Of a DNA stretch of 64,000 bases, positions 19,057 to 28,358 are shown one piece after another. Location: NCBI RefSeq assembly GCF_001956045.1, contig NZ_MRTH01000019.1:1-64000 (forward strand), read 5' to 3'. The stretch comes from Paenibacillus sp. FSL H7-0331 (lineage in GTDB: Bacteria > Bacillota > Bacilli > Paenibacillales > NBRC-103111). A program made the position numbers and the translations under genes. Numbering within the stretch: the first letter of the stretch is position 1; each line of letters begins with the position of its first letter. The notes under the pieces were generated by a model, which worked only from the letters and a program-made list of their open reading frames with translations, ran no database searches and was not told where the DNA came from.

Positions 19057-19821
19057 ATGACGCATAGTCCAATCATCAACCAACGTCAGCAGCAAATTTT
19101 GGATCGAATGGCTCTGGACGGCGAAGTTAAAATTGCTGAGTTGAAGGATACGTTTGACGTTACCGAAATGACGCTGCGCAGAGATCTGGAAAAGCTTGAG
19201 TTCATGGGACTGCTTAGGCGTACATTCGGAGGCGCCATTCTCATCGGCAAGGATATTGCACTGCAGGATCGAACGGGTATCATGATGGATGAAAAAATGA
19301 GCATTGGCCAGCTAGCTGCTCAGCTTGTTAAGTCTGGTGATTCGATATTTTTGGATGGCGGCTCAACAACGCTGCAAGTTGCCAAATATTTGAAATCGGA
19401 AATGAGCATTACCGTCGTCACGAATGCCCTTAATATTGCCGCTGAGCTTCAGGCCAAGCAAATTTCTACAATCGTAGTTGGAGGCATGCTTCTGGATAAA
19501 ACATCGACTTTGGTAGGTCCTATTGCCGCAGGCTCCATTGCCCAAATGGCATTTGACCGTGTCTTCATCGGTACCACTGGAGTATCGATCAAGCATGGCT
19601 TTAGTAACTCCAATATGCATGAAGCCGAAATTAAACGGCTTGTCATCGAGCAAGCTTCAGAAGTGAATATTGTCATGGATCATTCGAAGTATGGGTTGAA
19701 GGATTTGTTCTCGTTCGCGGCTCTTGAAGCTGTAGATCGGATTATCTCCGATCGACTTCCCGATCTGGAATTGGATAGTATACTTAAGGAAGCTTCTGTA
19801 CAAATTGTAGTCAAGAACTGA
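19057..19821 (+). CDS. DeoR-family sugar-phosphate-responsive repressor
   Basis: A 254-aa regulator with an N-terminal DeoR helix-turn-helix (VKIAELKDTFDVTEMTLRRDLEKLE, about residues 24-48) and a DeoR C-terminal sensor fold with DGGSTTLQVAKYL at about 99. Effectors in this family are usually phosphorylated sugars. It is the last gene of the operon, 47 bases after DUF4432, and is followed by a strong terminator. It probably represses the operon through the palindrome over the -10 box near 14130. Confidence 0.9.
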   Translation: MTHSPIINQRQQQILDRMALDGEVKIAELKDTFDVTEMTLRRDLEKLEFMGLLRRTFGGAILIGKDIALQDRTGIMMDEKMSIGQLAAQLVKSGDSIFLDGGSTTLQVAKYLKSEMSITVVTNALNIAAELQAKQISTIVVGGMLLDKTSTLVGPIAAGSIAQMAFDRVFIGTTGVSIKHGFSNSNMHEAEIKRLVIEQASEVNIVMDHSKYGLKDLFSFAALEAVDRIISDRLPDLELDSILKEASVQIVVKN

Positions 19822-19836
19822 TTGCCCAATAGAAGA

Positions 19837-19881
19837 AAACGCCAAGCTCTGGAACCACTCAGGCTTGGCGTTTCTTTTTTT
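19837..19881 (+). terminator. Terminator of the aldolase-DeoR operon
   Basis: AAAACGCCAAGC pairs with GCTTGGCGTTT around a 14-base loop and is followed by a T-rich run, 16 bases after the DeoR stop. Confidence 0.88.
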
Positions 19882-19967
19882 AACACAAACTTTACATGCA
19901 TTGCGATAAGATATGTAAAGCACAATCTAATCGTTCTTGTACGAATTTGGACACGGGGGGTTACAAG

Positions 19968-21656
19968 TTGAAATTGTCCATTGGTAAACAAATCATCATC
20001 GGTTTTCTGATCGCTCCGCTTTTGCTCGGTGTCATTGGAGGGATGTCTTATCGGTATTTACAGACGGTCAATGAATCGTATACGGCACTGGTGGAGGTAC
20101 AGGCACGTGCTGCCTTTGATTCACATGTTATTCAGTTCGACGCGGCTCAGCAAATGAATTTCCTTAACGCTTATTTTGTAGTCAATGAGAGCCAGTACTT
20201 GCAAGGGTTTCAATCGACGAATGCAGATCTGAACGAACTGGTGGGGAAAGTGTCAAACAATTTGTCGGAGGAAGGGAAGGTAACGGCGAAAGAAATTTCG
20301 GAACTGAATAAGAAGCTGCAGACTCAGGCGGATAAAGTCGCAGCGCTCTTGAAAACAGACCCGAAAGAAGCGAAAAGGCTCATTAGTCTGGAAGTGCTTC
20401 CGACCGGCTCGGAAATCAAAAATGTGACCAAAACAATCGTTGACCAGCAGGAGCAATTGATGAATGAAGCTTATCGGACGAATGCGCAGCTTGTTGAGTC
20501 GACACGTCAAATGATTGTCATTGCCAGCGCCGCCGCGATCCTGATTGCGCTAACATTCGGGATGATATTGGCCGCTCGTATTTCCCGACCTTTGGCTGTA
20601 GTTAACCGCCAATTGAAAGATATAGCGGAGGGAGAAGGCGATTTGACCCGACAAATTGTGATCAGATCCAAGGGTGAATTTGGAGAACTCGCTGGATCAT
20701 TCAATCAGATGGTGTATAAGCTTCGTGAGCTTATTCAACAGGTGGGTACCCATGCGGAGCAATTCGCAACGCATTCCGTACAGTTAAATTCCAGTGCTGC
20801 AGAAACGGGGGAGGCGTCAGAGCGAATTGCTACCACGGTTCAGGAGGTCGCAGCCGGGTCGGTGAAGCAGCATATAAGCGTAGCAGAGAGCTCTCGCATC
20901 ATCGATGTGATCTCACGACATGCCGAGAGGATTGCCGTCAAATCCAGTCATATGTCCTTGACCGTAGACCATGCAAAGGAAGCGGCTTATCAGGGTCATG
21001 ATGCGATAAGAACGGCCATGAAGCAGATGACCGAGGCTCACGAGGTGATGACTTCGATGAATGAAGTCGTTGGTGGGCTTCAGGATAGGGCTTTGGAGAT
21101 TGAGAAATCGATCGAGCTCATCACCGATATAGCCCGTAGAACGAATCTGCTGGCTTTGAATGCCGGGATTGAATCAGCGCGTGCAGGTGAACAGGGCAGA
21201 GGATTTGCAGTCGTCGCAGGGGAAGTACGCAGCTTGGCTATTCAATCGGCACAATCGGCGGAAACGATCGTCGAGCTGATTGCAACGATTCGGGAAGAAA
21301 CCCGGAAAGCGGCCATGCTCATGAACGAAAGTACGAAGGTTGTCGATTCCGGGTTGCAGGACGTGAACCATGCGGGAGCGTCGTTCAACTCCATCGTTCA
21401 ATCCATCGGTGAGATCGATCAGGAAATGATTGAGGTCACCGAGGTATCCGGCCAGATGGAAACAGACACGGTTCACGTTGCTCAGGCGATCCATGCGATT
21501 GCCGAGGTTGCCGCAGCGAATGCGAACGGCACGCAGCATATTCTTGCCTCGACACAAGAGCAGCTTGCATCCATGGGACATATGACAGGCTCGATCCGGC
21601 ATTTAAGTGATGTGGCGGGACAGCTGCAGCTGTCTATCGACCGTTTTAAAGTATAG
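19968..21656 (+). CDS. Methyl-accepting chemotaxis protein
   Basis: A 562-aa transmembrane chemoreceptor. TM1 at about residues 8-27, an extracellular four-helix-bundle sensor to about 180, TM2 at about 180-203, HAMP at about 204-255 and the cytoplasmic signalling domain follow in order. The hairpin tip reads [29 protein letters not shown], with Gly and Ser in place of the usual AAIEAARAGE residues. The TTG start at 19968 follows GGGGGG at about 7 bases; the ATG 24 codons upstream has no ribosome site. It is an orphan receptor; no che genes are in the window. Confidence 0.92.
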   Translation: MKLSIGKQIIIGFLIAPLLLGVIGGMSYRYLQTVNESYTALVEVQARAAFDSHVIQFDAAQQMNFLNAYFVVNESQYLQGFQSTNADLNELVGKVSNNLSEEGKVTAKEISELNKKLQTQADKVAALLKTDPKEAKRLISLEVLPTGSEIKNVTKTIVDQQEQLMNEAYRTNAQLVESTRQMIVIASAAAILIALTFGMILAARISRPLAVVNRQLKDIAEGEGDLTRQIVIRSKGEFGELAGSFNQMVYKLRELIQQVGTHAEQFATHSVQLNSSAAETGEASERIATTVQEVAAGSVKQHISVAESSRIIDVISRHAERIAVKSSHMSLTVDHAKEAAYQGHDAIRTAMKQMTEAHEVMTSMNEVVGGLQDRALEIEKSIELITDIARRTNLLALNAGIESARAGEQGRGFAVVAGEVRSLAIQSAQSAETIVELIATIREETRKAAMLMNESTKVVDSGLQDVNHAGASFNSIVQSIGEIDQEMIEVTEVSGQMETDTVHVAQAIHAIAEVAAANANGTQHILASTQEQLASMGHMTGSIRHLSDVAGQLQLSIDRFKV

Positions 21657-21670
21657 TCGGCATACTCCAT

Positions 21671-21874
21671 TTACACGTAGGCTCTTCCCCTGGTTAGTAT
21701 ACACGGAACTCCTTTGCCAATCGCACCAGGCTGGGACATCTCCTCCAGGTAACGACGACCACGTTCACATTTTTTGCATCGGCTGCAGACATCGGAGGTA
21801 ACTACCTTCATATTAAATTTATATTTATCTATCGAAGAGGGTGGCGTGTTTTTCTTTGTGGCTTTTTTACTCAC
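21671..21874 (-). CDS. Small Cys-motif protein, function unknown
   Basis: A 67-aa basic protein with CSRCKKC and a fourth Cys about 23 residues later (GVPC), resembling a small zinc-binding knuckle. The GTG start at 21874 has GAGGT 7 bases upstream; an earlier GTG three codons up overlaps that ribosome site. It is convergent with the chemoreceptor and lies downstream of no obvious partner. Lys-rich ends and the Cys spacing suggest nucleic-acid or metal binding, but I do not recognise a named family. Confidence 0.6.
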   Translation of the reverse strand: MSKKATKKNTPPSSIDKYKFNMKVVTSDVCSRCKKCERGRRYLEEMSQPGAIGKGVPCILTRGRAYV

Positions 21875-21954
21875 TATACTCACCTCAAATGTTGGTTTGA
21901 AGTATAGTATGCTGTTCGTCGGTGATTGGACACATATCCAATACTGACTTTAAT

Positions 21955-23070
21955 TCATACATCTTGATTTTTGTTTCGTCTGCTGAGTTGTCGAATTAAT
22001 GTAACGATGAAGATCAGAAGGAGCGGAAAAATATAAGCGATATTATTAAGCAACGGCCATGTTGTATTCACGATTTCTTCAAGCGCGGATTCTTTGGTAT
22101 AGGTAGTGAGTGATAGCAGAAGGCAGATAAAAGCGACGGGAAAGACCAGGAAACGTTCGTTTTTTAATCTGAGCCATTGCGACAGAACCCTCATAAGAAT
22201 AAGCAGAAGGATGGACGCTTTGAAGTAAAAGCCGATAATAAGCGAGAATCCGATGACCGATTCGATTCTTTCGATGATCTCCTGAACAAAGATCAACCGT
22301 GCAAGCTGGTATAAGGAATATTTGAGTTCACCTGACAGAGGCCCCAGTACCATAATGCTGCAAATGACCGAGGTCAGCAACGTCATGGCATTAACAATGA
22401 GCGCAAGAAACAAGTGCTTCCCGACCTTAGATGTATCCTCTTGCTGCACGTAAGGCAATATGATGGAAAAGACCACAAGCTCGGCATAGGGAAATCCATA
22501 AACGATATATGCAGCTTTAAGAATGGGCCCGATCCCATCGGGCATGACAGGAAGAAGGTATTCCAGATGAAACAAATTCCCGACGAGCACCCAGATGATG
22601 ACGATGAATCCAAACATCAGAGCCAGTAAGACAGCGGCCATTCGGGCCATAACCTCAATGCCAGCAAGCGCCGTCAAAGCTATCGTCACGAATAGTAGAG
22701 AGTTTACGGCATAGGTAGGCGTCTCTTTTAACATCGTGCTTTTAAAAAAGGTTCCAATCTCAATCACGATGCCAGCTACATGCCAGAACATCACGCAGGT
22801 AAGTGGAATGAGCAGCACCGTGGTTAATACGTTCCCCAGCGTAATGCGACTGTATTCAATAAGTGATTTATTCGGAAATTGACGATATAAATAAAGAACG
22901 CCTGCTAACAGGATCATTCCCATTGCCAAAGCGATCAGAAGAGAAATCCATGCTCCATTGCCGGCAACGTTCGTCAGGGGCGCAGGGATGATGACGATGG
23001 AAGAGCCTGTCATAAAGAAGAGGAATAGCATGGTCATCTGGACAGAGCTAACACGTTCTTGCTTATTCAT
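21955..23070 (-). CDS. Spore germination receptor B subunit (GerAB family)
   Basis: A 371-aa integral membrane protein of the APC-like GerAB/GerKB family, with about ten hydrophobic segments. It is the probable ligand-sensing subunit of the inner-membrane germinant receptor. The start at 23070 follows GGGAGGAACCT; the longer frame overlaps the upstream gene and lacks a ribosome site. It is the last gene of a four-gene operon (A, C, small ORF, B). The germinant is unknown. Confidence 0.88.
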   Translation of the reverse strand: MNKQERVSSVQMTMLFLFFMTGSSIVIIPAPLTNVAGNGAWISLLIALAMGMILLAGVLYLYRQFPNKSLIEYSRITLGNVLTTVLLIPLTCVMFWHVAGIVIEIGTFFKSTMLKETPTYAVNSLLFVTIALTALAGIEVMARMAAVLLALMFGFIVIIWVLVGNLFHLEYLLPVMPDGIGPILKAAYIVYGFPYAELVVFSIILPYVQQEDTSKVGKHLFLALIVNAMTLLTSVICSIMVLGPLSGELKYSLYQLARLIFVQEIIERIESVIGFSLIIGFYFKASILLLILMRVLSQWLRLKNERFLVFPVAFICLLLSLTTYTKESALEEIVNTTWPLLNNIAYIFPLLLIFIVTLIRQLSRRNKNQDV

Positions 23071-23098
23071 AGGTTCCTCCCGATTCCAGGTTAGTGCA

Positions 23099-23344
23099 TT
23101 ATGAAGACTTTGCAGGATCAAGCCATTGGACGATTTGCTTGGCCGGGCCATTTAATAGATTGAAGATGGTGTCAAGATTAGGCCACGACTTGGTGGTAAC
23201 AAATAGAAAACCGAGATAAAGAAGAGGCGCCAGCATCGCCCCATAGACAAGCCGATCGCGGGGGCAGGCTCCTCTGAACTTTGGTATGTCGCAGACAAGC
23301 ATAGCGGCAGCCAGTAACAAGAAGCAGACTAATTTACCAATCAT
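23099..23344 (-). CDS. Small two-helix membrane protein in the ger operon
   Basis: An 81-aa protein with hydrophobic segments at about residues 3-18 and 33-51 and a polar C-terminus, set between the C and B subunit genes. AGGAG lies 9 bases before the ATG. The gene begins 2 bases after the GerAC stop and ends 28 bases before GerAB, so it is translated as part of the operon. It may be an accessory subunit comparable with the small D proteins of other ger operons; this is inferred from position and size. Confidence 0.7.
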   Translation of the reverse strand: MIGKLVCFLLLAAAMLVCDIPKFRGACPRDRLVYGAMLAPLLYLGFLFVTTKSWPNLDTIFNLLNGPAKQIVQWLDPAKSS

Positions 23345-23346
23345 GG

Positions 23347-24516
23347 CTACTTCTCCTTTGTTCCAAACGGGGTTCCTACATTCATGCCAGTACTCAGTAC
23401 TTCGACATCCACATCGATCTGGAATTGACTTTGGGCAAGTCGCTTATTCCATGTCGGCTCAAGGTGTTTCCAGAGCTTGGGATTTTTCCTGTAAATTTGA
23501 TTTCCGATTCCGATGGCGTCCAACTCCTGTCGCTTGAAAATCGAGATCGCATGCTGAAGTTGTTTTTTGACCATGTCTGTGATTGTATGCTCGAAACGTT
23601 CTACGTCTTCTTTCGTTTTTAAAAGGGAGCATCGCAGCTCTCCAACCGTTCCTTCGATTCGAATATTTACCCCTATCGACACGACATCATCTTCTACTAT
23701 AGGCGTTACTTTGCTGTTGAAAGAGAGAACTTCAAACGATTCTTTGTTTTGAACTTGATCTTTGGCGCTGTTGATACAAGGAAATTCCAGTATCCCACTC
23801 ATGTATTTGTCTGTCAGCATCATGAACGCTTCCGTATCCGTCTCCTCAAGGATGTGAACCAGCTTGCCGTCTTTGATAAACGCGACTCCAGATACCTCCG
23901 CTTTATTTTGCGAGCCGTTTTTATGAATGTAAGGGATGGCGGAGGTTTTAGAGGGACTTTTCAATTGAATCGCCAAGTCATACAACGGGATGCTGGAGGT
24001 TTTGGCGGAATAAAGGGAACCGCTGGTTTCCATCTTTTTGTATTGTTGGCCAATAGTCTGCTCAATAAAGGGTTGAATTTTCAAAAAATCTCCGGCTGAT
24101 CCTTCTGCAATCAAGGGGAGGACCGTGCCGCGAGGTTCTTGGTCTCTGGAGAAAAAATCAAGAACTTCCCGTATGTTTTGGGTTTTGGCCAACTGTTCTC
24201 CGATTAGAATAACACGCATATGATCCCACTTGGGCTTGCGTCCGAACTTCTTCGTGATGTCCCGAATGGCTTCGAAGATCGTTTCACCGCTCGTTTGGAT
24301 ATTGATGCCCTTCTCTGCAGGTTTCGCACTTGCGCTCGTTTCCATCTTAGTTGAAGGATTGTAGAAAAGGGTCGTTAACTGGATGAGATCATCCTTGGTC
24401 CGATCAATGGCCACCGCTTGGACATATCCGTATTCGTCCAATTCATTATTATCCCAGCATCCAGCGGTCAACCCAAGGATAACTAAGGAAACGAGAATGG
24501 AATAAAACGGCTTCAC
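23347..24516 (-). CDS. Spore germination receptor lipoprotein (GerAC family)
   Basis: A 389-aa lipoprotein with lipobox LTAGC (Cys at about 20) followed by WDNNELDEYGYVQAVAID, typical of GerAC. The three-domain C subunit sits on the outer face of the spore inner membrane and is needed for receptor function. Its ATG overlaps the end of the upstream A subunit gene by 4 bases, so the two are translationally coupled. Confidence 0.92.
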   Translation of the reverse strand: MKPFYSILVSLVILGLTAGCWDNNELDEYGYVQAVAIDRTKDDLIQLTTLFYNPSTKMETSASAKPAEKGINIQTSGETIFEAIRDITKKFGRKPKWDHMRVILIGEQLAKTQNIREVLDFFSRDQEPRGTVLPLIAEGSAGDFLKIQPFIEQTIGQQYKKMETSGSLYSAKTSSIPLYDLAIQLKSPSKTSAIPYIHKNGSQNKAEVSGVAFIKDGKLVHILEETDTEAFMMLTDKYMSGILEFPCINSAKDQVQNKESFEVLSFNSKVTPIVEDDVVSIGVNIRIEGTVGELRCSLLKTKEDVERFEHTITDMVKKQLQHAISIFKRQELDAIGIGNQIYRKNPKLWKHLEPTWNKRLAQSQFQIDVDVEVLSTGMNVGTPFGTKEK

Positions 24517-26096
24517 GGCACCTTCTTCCCTTCTGAGGCCTTTTTGTGCAAGTGTCGATTACGCGGCGAATGAAGCAGTACCCGTTGCGGTAAAACGATA
24601 ATGGCATCCCTCAGTCTGTTGATGTCCAGCGGAGCTATTGACGAAAGGTACGGCTGTCCCAAAGAAGTCAATGTTGCCAAGTGAAGGTAAATCAGTATGA
24701 AGCTGACCATGATACCGAGTCCTCCGAACGTTGCTGCGATAATCATTAACGGAAACCGCAATATTCGGATCGCGATTGCCATATTGTATTGAGGGAGCGC
24801 AAAGGAAGCAATGCCCGTTAATGCGACGACAATCACCATAACCGGGGATGAGATCTGTGATTGTATGGCTGCTTGCCCGATGACCAGCGCTCCAACGATG
24901 CTTACGGCAGAGCCGATCGGTCGAGGCAATCGAATACCTGCTTCCCTCAGCAGTTCAAAGAAAAATTCCATAATGAGCGCCTCAATCACAGCCGGAAACG
25001 GAATTCCCTCCCGTGTGTTCAATATCGCAAGAAGCAGAACGGTCGGAATGAGCTCAGAATGGAAGGTGGACAAAGCAATGTAGGTACTCGGAAGCATCAG
25101 CGCGATAATAAAAGCCGCTACTCGAATCAATCGAATTAAAGAAGAAAAAATTGTTCGATAATAATAATCTTCACTTGTCATAAAGAACTCCACGAAATTA
25201 CCCGGACAGATTAATATAGAGGGGCTTCCATTCACCATAGCGATGATCTTGCCATCCAGCAGAGCCGTAATGGCAGTATCTGGACGTTCCGTATATCGAA
25301 CCTGCGGAAAAGGGGAATAGCGGGAATCCCCGATCCACTCTTCGAGATAGGAAACTTCGAGAATTTCTTCCTTATCGATTTTGGCCATACGATGCTTGAA
25401 ATCGCTTAACGTATCAGGATTCACAGTTCCATCCAAATAACCGTACGATACCTTTCGCTGGCTCTGCTGACCTGCTGTAAAAAACTCGAATTTAAGCTTT
25501 GGCGATTTAAGCAAGCTGCGAATGACGCCGATATTACGGTCAAGACTCTCAATGAAGCTTACGTGGGGGCCTTGTACAGCAGGCTCTGTAATCGGTTCAG
25601 AAGCCTGACGCTGTTCAACATCAAGGGCAACATAACCAATCGCTTTATTCCATCCATTAAAAAAGATAACGACTTCTCCATCCAGAATTCTTTTGACGGC
25701 TTGATCCATATCTTCCATCAGTTCAGCTGAGGAGGAGGAGACTCCATCGTTCTCAAAAAAATCAATCAAAATGTCGACCGTAATCGTCGTAGCGGGACCG
25801 ATCTCGTGGGCAACGAGATTTTGCAATGTCTGCTTAAGATAATTCTTATGATCGGGCTTGATCAGCGTTTCGAAATAAACAGAAAATGCCGTTTGCTCCA
25901 GCTTTGGACCATAACCCCAAGGGGAAATCTTCAAATCCTTGCAATTGGCAAAATAATCTTCGATGCGCCTCAAATTGTCTTCTAATCGCGAAGAAATGGC
26001 ATTGGAGTTCAGGGATTCTGATGCAGAAGCAGGATCTGTCTGTGGAGCGGACGGATGACTGGGCGGTAGGCTGTTATCATTTGGATTTTTCCGCAT
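24513..26096 (-). CDS. Spore germination receptor A subunit (GerAA family)
   Basis: A 527-aa protein with a large hydrophilic N-terminal domain (about 1-290) and a C-terminal membrane domain with roughly five segments, typical of GerA-family A subunits. Recognisable elements include VEQRQASEP, SYLEEWIGDSRYSPFPQ and the ILLNTREGIPFPAxxE-like loop at about 375. GGAGG lies 6 bases before the ATG. As first gene of the operon it should form the receptor complex with the B and C subunits. Confidence 0.93.
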   Translation of the reverse strand: MRKNPNDNSLPPSHPSAPQTDPASASESLNSNAISSRLEDNLRRIEDYFANCKDLKISPWGYGPKLEQTAFSVYFETLIKPDHKNYLKQTLQNLVAHEIGPATTITVDILIDFFENDGVSSSSAELMEDMDQAVKRILDGEVVIFFNGWNKAIGYVALDVEQRQASEPITEPAVQGPHVSFIESLDRNIGVIRSLLKSPKLKFEFFTAGQQSQRKVSYGYLDGTVNPDTLSDFKHRMAKIDKEEILEVSYLEEWIGDSRYSPFPQVRYTERPDTAITALLDGKIIAMVNGSPSILICPGNFVEFFMTSEDYYYRTIFSSLIRLIRVAAFIIALMLPSTYIALSTFHSELIPTVLLLAILNTREGIPFPAVIEALIMEFFFELLREAGIRLPRPIGSAVSIVGALVIGQAAIQSQISSPVMVIVVALTGIASFALPQYNMAIAIRILRFPLMIIAATFGGLGIMVSFILIYLHLATLTSLGQPYLSSIAPLDINRLRDAIIVLPQRVLLHSPRNRHLHKKASEGKKVP

Positions 26097-26279
26097 GCTG
26101 CACCTCCATACAGGGAAAAGGCGTAAAGTATTTACATTATTTCCACAAATAAGGGACTATATGCAATGAATTTTTTAACTACAATCTACTTGTGAATATT
26201 TGGATAATGATAGGATTACGATGTTTGATAAACTTTTAAAAGGAATATTTTGACAGTTAATAGATGGTGTGCTAAAGTG

Positions 26280-26298
26280 TTTTGTAATAAGTGTTACA
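26280..26298 (+). promoter_or_regulatory. Operator-like motif upstream of the RHH gene
   Basis: TTTTGTAAT-N6-TACA contains the perfect inverted repeat TGTAA-N6-TTACA and ends 22 bases before the start codon. The same TTTTGTAAT-N6-TACA arrangement occurs at 63302-63320, 20 bases before the paralogous RHH-ankyrin gene. Autoregulation by the RHH protein is inferred. Confidence 0.5.
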
Positions 26299-26320
26299 CT
26301 ATTAGACAAAGGTGTTAATG

Positions 26321-26623
26321 ATGAGTAAAAAATCTAAAAGAAGTATCGTCATTTCTGTAAGGCTGGATGACACCTCGTTGGCTGCAGTGGATTTATTAGT
26401 GAATTCAGGGCTTGCGCAGAGCCGTTCGGAAGCAGCGTCTCAGTTTATTGGTATAGGTGTGCAGTCATCAGGGGCGTTGATTGTAAAAGCCAAAGTGCTC
26501 GAAGAAAACGTTCGTGTATTAAAAAAAGAAATGCTGGATGTCGTTACTAACAAGAGTCTTGGTGAAGTCTCGCATTTGCTTCAAGTTGAGGACAAGCTCC
26601 AGGAGGACAAGACGCCCAAATGA
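26321..26623 (+). CDS. Ribbon-helix-helix regulator, stand-alone paralogue
   Basis: A 100-aa protein whose N-terminus (KRSIVISVRLDDTSLAAVDL, residues about 6-25) forms the beta strand and first helix of an RHH/CopG-type DNA-binding fold, with SRSEAASQFIGIGVQSS as the second helix. A charged coiled-coil-like segment follows (about 55-85). The start is chosen by matching the paralogue at 63341 and an AAAGGTG 7 bases upstream; an ATG three bases earlier is possible. It lies between the divergent ger operon and the YesN/YesM genes. Its target is unknown apart from the likely self-operator. Confidence 0.7.
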   Translation: MSKKSKRSIVISVRLDDTSLAAVDLLVNSGLAQSRSEAASQFIGIGVQSSGALIVKAKVLEENVRVLKKEMLDVVTNKSLGEVSHLLQVEDKLQEDKTPK

Positions 26624-26720
26624 TTGGCATTCCCCTTGAAAATTTAATATTGTCTTATTTGCACGAGCGGTTTGGTTGGTATAGTTAAAGGGGGAAGGAC
26701 TACAACTAGGAGTTGGAATC

Positions 26721-28358
26721 ATGATTAGAGTGCTGCTTGTGGATGATGAAAAAGAAATTCGTGAAGGTCTGAAAAAAGTTTTCCCATGGTCGGATTACGG
26801 TATTGATGAAGTGATCGCAGCTGATGACGGAGATACAGCACTTCAAATTTTTCGTGATATGAGGCCCGATATTCTAATTACTGATATCAAAATGAATCGA
26901 ATGTCGGGAATTGAATGTCTAAAACATCTGCATAACGAAGGCTTCCCTATGGGCAGTTCAATCGTAGTCAGCGGCTATGATGATTTTGAGTTTGTTAAAC
27001 AGGCGCTGCAGCTTGGTGTCATGGATTATTTATTAAAGCCAATTCGGTTGGATGAATTGAAAGGAGTCGTACAGAGAGCAGTTGATCTAGTACGGGCAGA
27101 ACGGCTTCGCAGATCCAATCAGGATTTTCTGGAAAACAATGTGAAGCAGGCGATGCCTCGCATCCAGGAACAACTGCTGCAAGAATTAATTAAGAAGGAT
27201 AACCAGAACCAGCTGGACTCGCGTATTCGGCATCGCCTAACGAGTGTGAATCTGGATTGGCTTCTGGAAAGCTCGGTTGTTCTGCTTCTGCTCGAAATTG
27301 ATAATATGAAGGCCATCGAGCAATCCAAACGGTATAAACACGAAAAAGAGCTGGTTCTTTTCGCCACTGACAATGTGATCGTGCAAACGTTGAAAGAGGA
27401 GAGTCAACGGCAATTTACGATTTTTCGCGATGCCAAGGATCGCTGTGTCATTATGTTAGAGCATACACAAGGGGAAGACACAACAGCCAGTCTACAATTG
27501 GCAGAGCTTCTGATTGAACGTATTAATAAGTATGTCAAAGTAAACGTCAGTATCGGAACGAGCGCGGCATCCGACAAATTTTCCAAACTGGCAATGATCT
27601 ACAACGAGGCCGTCGAAACGCTTGAGCACAAAGTGATCTATGGTGGAAATCGGGTTCTGATGGCTGGAGTGCATGGGGAGGATAAGGAATTCAACGAGAT
27701 TCATTTGAGCGAGCTGGATGCGCTGCTGGATCTCGTCAAATATGGGTCGGAGCAGGAAATTGTGCAGCAGATGGACGAATTCTCTGAGTTGGTTCGTACT
27801 TGGTCCTATACGAATATCCGTGATATTCAACAGAAGACCTTTGAATGGCTGCTTGAATTTTTTAAAAAGGCATCGGCTGCGGGATATAAAGATTGCTGGT
27901 GGGAACATAATGTCATAGCATTATGGGAGCAGTTGGAGCAGTACGATACGATGGAGTCTCTTCAGATTCAGACAACGAGATATCTAATGGAAGTGTCCCG
28001 TGGTTTTGGGCAGCTATCCCAATCTCATAACCAGATCTTAATGACAGCTGAGCAATATATGAAGAAAAATTACGCAGACAGCTTAACCTTGCAAAGCGTG
28101 GCAGAACAAGTGTATGTGACGCCTGTATGGCTTAGCAAATTATTTAAAAAGGAAAAACGATCCACTTTTCTGGAATATTTAACGGATATTCGCATGGAGA
28201 AATCCAAAGACCTGCTGGGCGATATTCGTTACAAAATTTATCAAATATCACAGCTTGTGGGCTATAAAGATCCCGTTCATTTTGCCAAATTGTTTAAGAA
28301 AACGACAGGCATGACGCCCAAGGAATATCGCAACTTAAGAGGCATTCAGGATGAATAA
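26721..28358 (+). CDS. Response regulator with AraC-type HTH (YesN family)
   Basis: A 545-aa two-component regulator. The receiver domain (residues 1-120) has acidic residues DDE at 9-11, phospho-acceptor Asp in DILITDIKM at about 55, and Lys in LLKPIRL. A long middle region and a C-terminal AraC double helix-turn-helix (about 440-540; LQSVAEQVYVTPVWLSKLFKKE and GYKDPVHFAKLFKKTTGMTPKEYR) follow. It overlaps the start of the histidine kinase by 8 bases. Such pairs typically activate the adjacent sugar importer, here the genes at 30.4-33.9 kb. Confidence 0.93.
   Translation: MIRVLLVDDEKEIREGLKKVFPWSDYGIDEVIAADDGDTALQIFRDMRPDILITDIKMNRMSGIECLKHLHNEGFPMGSSIVVSGYDDFEFVKQALQLGVMDYLLKPIRLDELKGVVQRAVDLVRAERLRRSNQDFLENNVKQAMPRIQEQLLQELIKKDNQNQLDSRIRHRLTSVNLDWLLESSVVLLLLEIDNMKAIEQSKRYKHEKELVLFATDNVIVQTLKEESQRQFTIFRDAKDRCVIMLEHTQGEDTTASLQLAELLIERINKYVKVNVSIGTSAASDKFSKLAMIYNEAVETLEHKVIYGGNRVLMAGVHGEDKEFNEIHLSELDALLDLVKYGSEQEIVQQMDEFSELVRTWSYTNIRDIQQKTFEWLLEFFKKASAAGYKDCWWEHNVIALWEQLEQYDTMESLQIQTTRYLMEVSRGFGQLSQSHNQILMTAEQYMKKNYADSLTLQSVAEQVYVTPVWLSKLFKKEKRSTFLEYLTDIRMEKSKDLLGDIRYKIYQISQLVGYKDPVHFAKLFKKTTGMTPKEYRNLRGIQDE

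Noticed and set aside
19881..19910. SigD-type promoter before the chemoreceptor
   Set aside because: GCGATAA resembles the -10 element, but no TAAA lies at the needed 14-16 base spacing.
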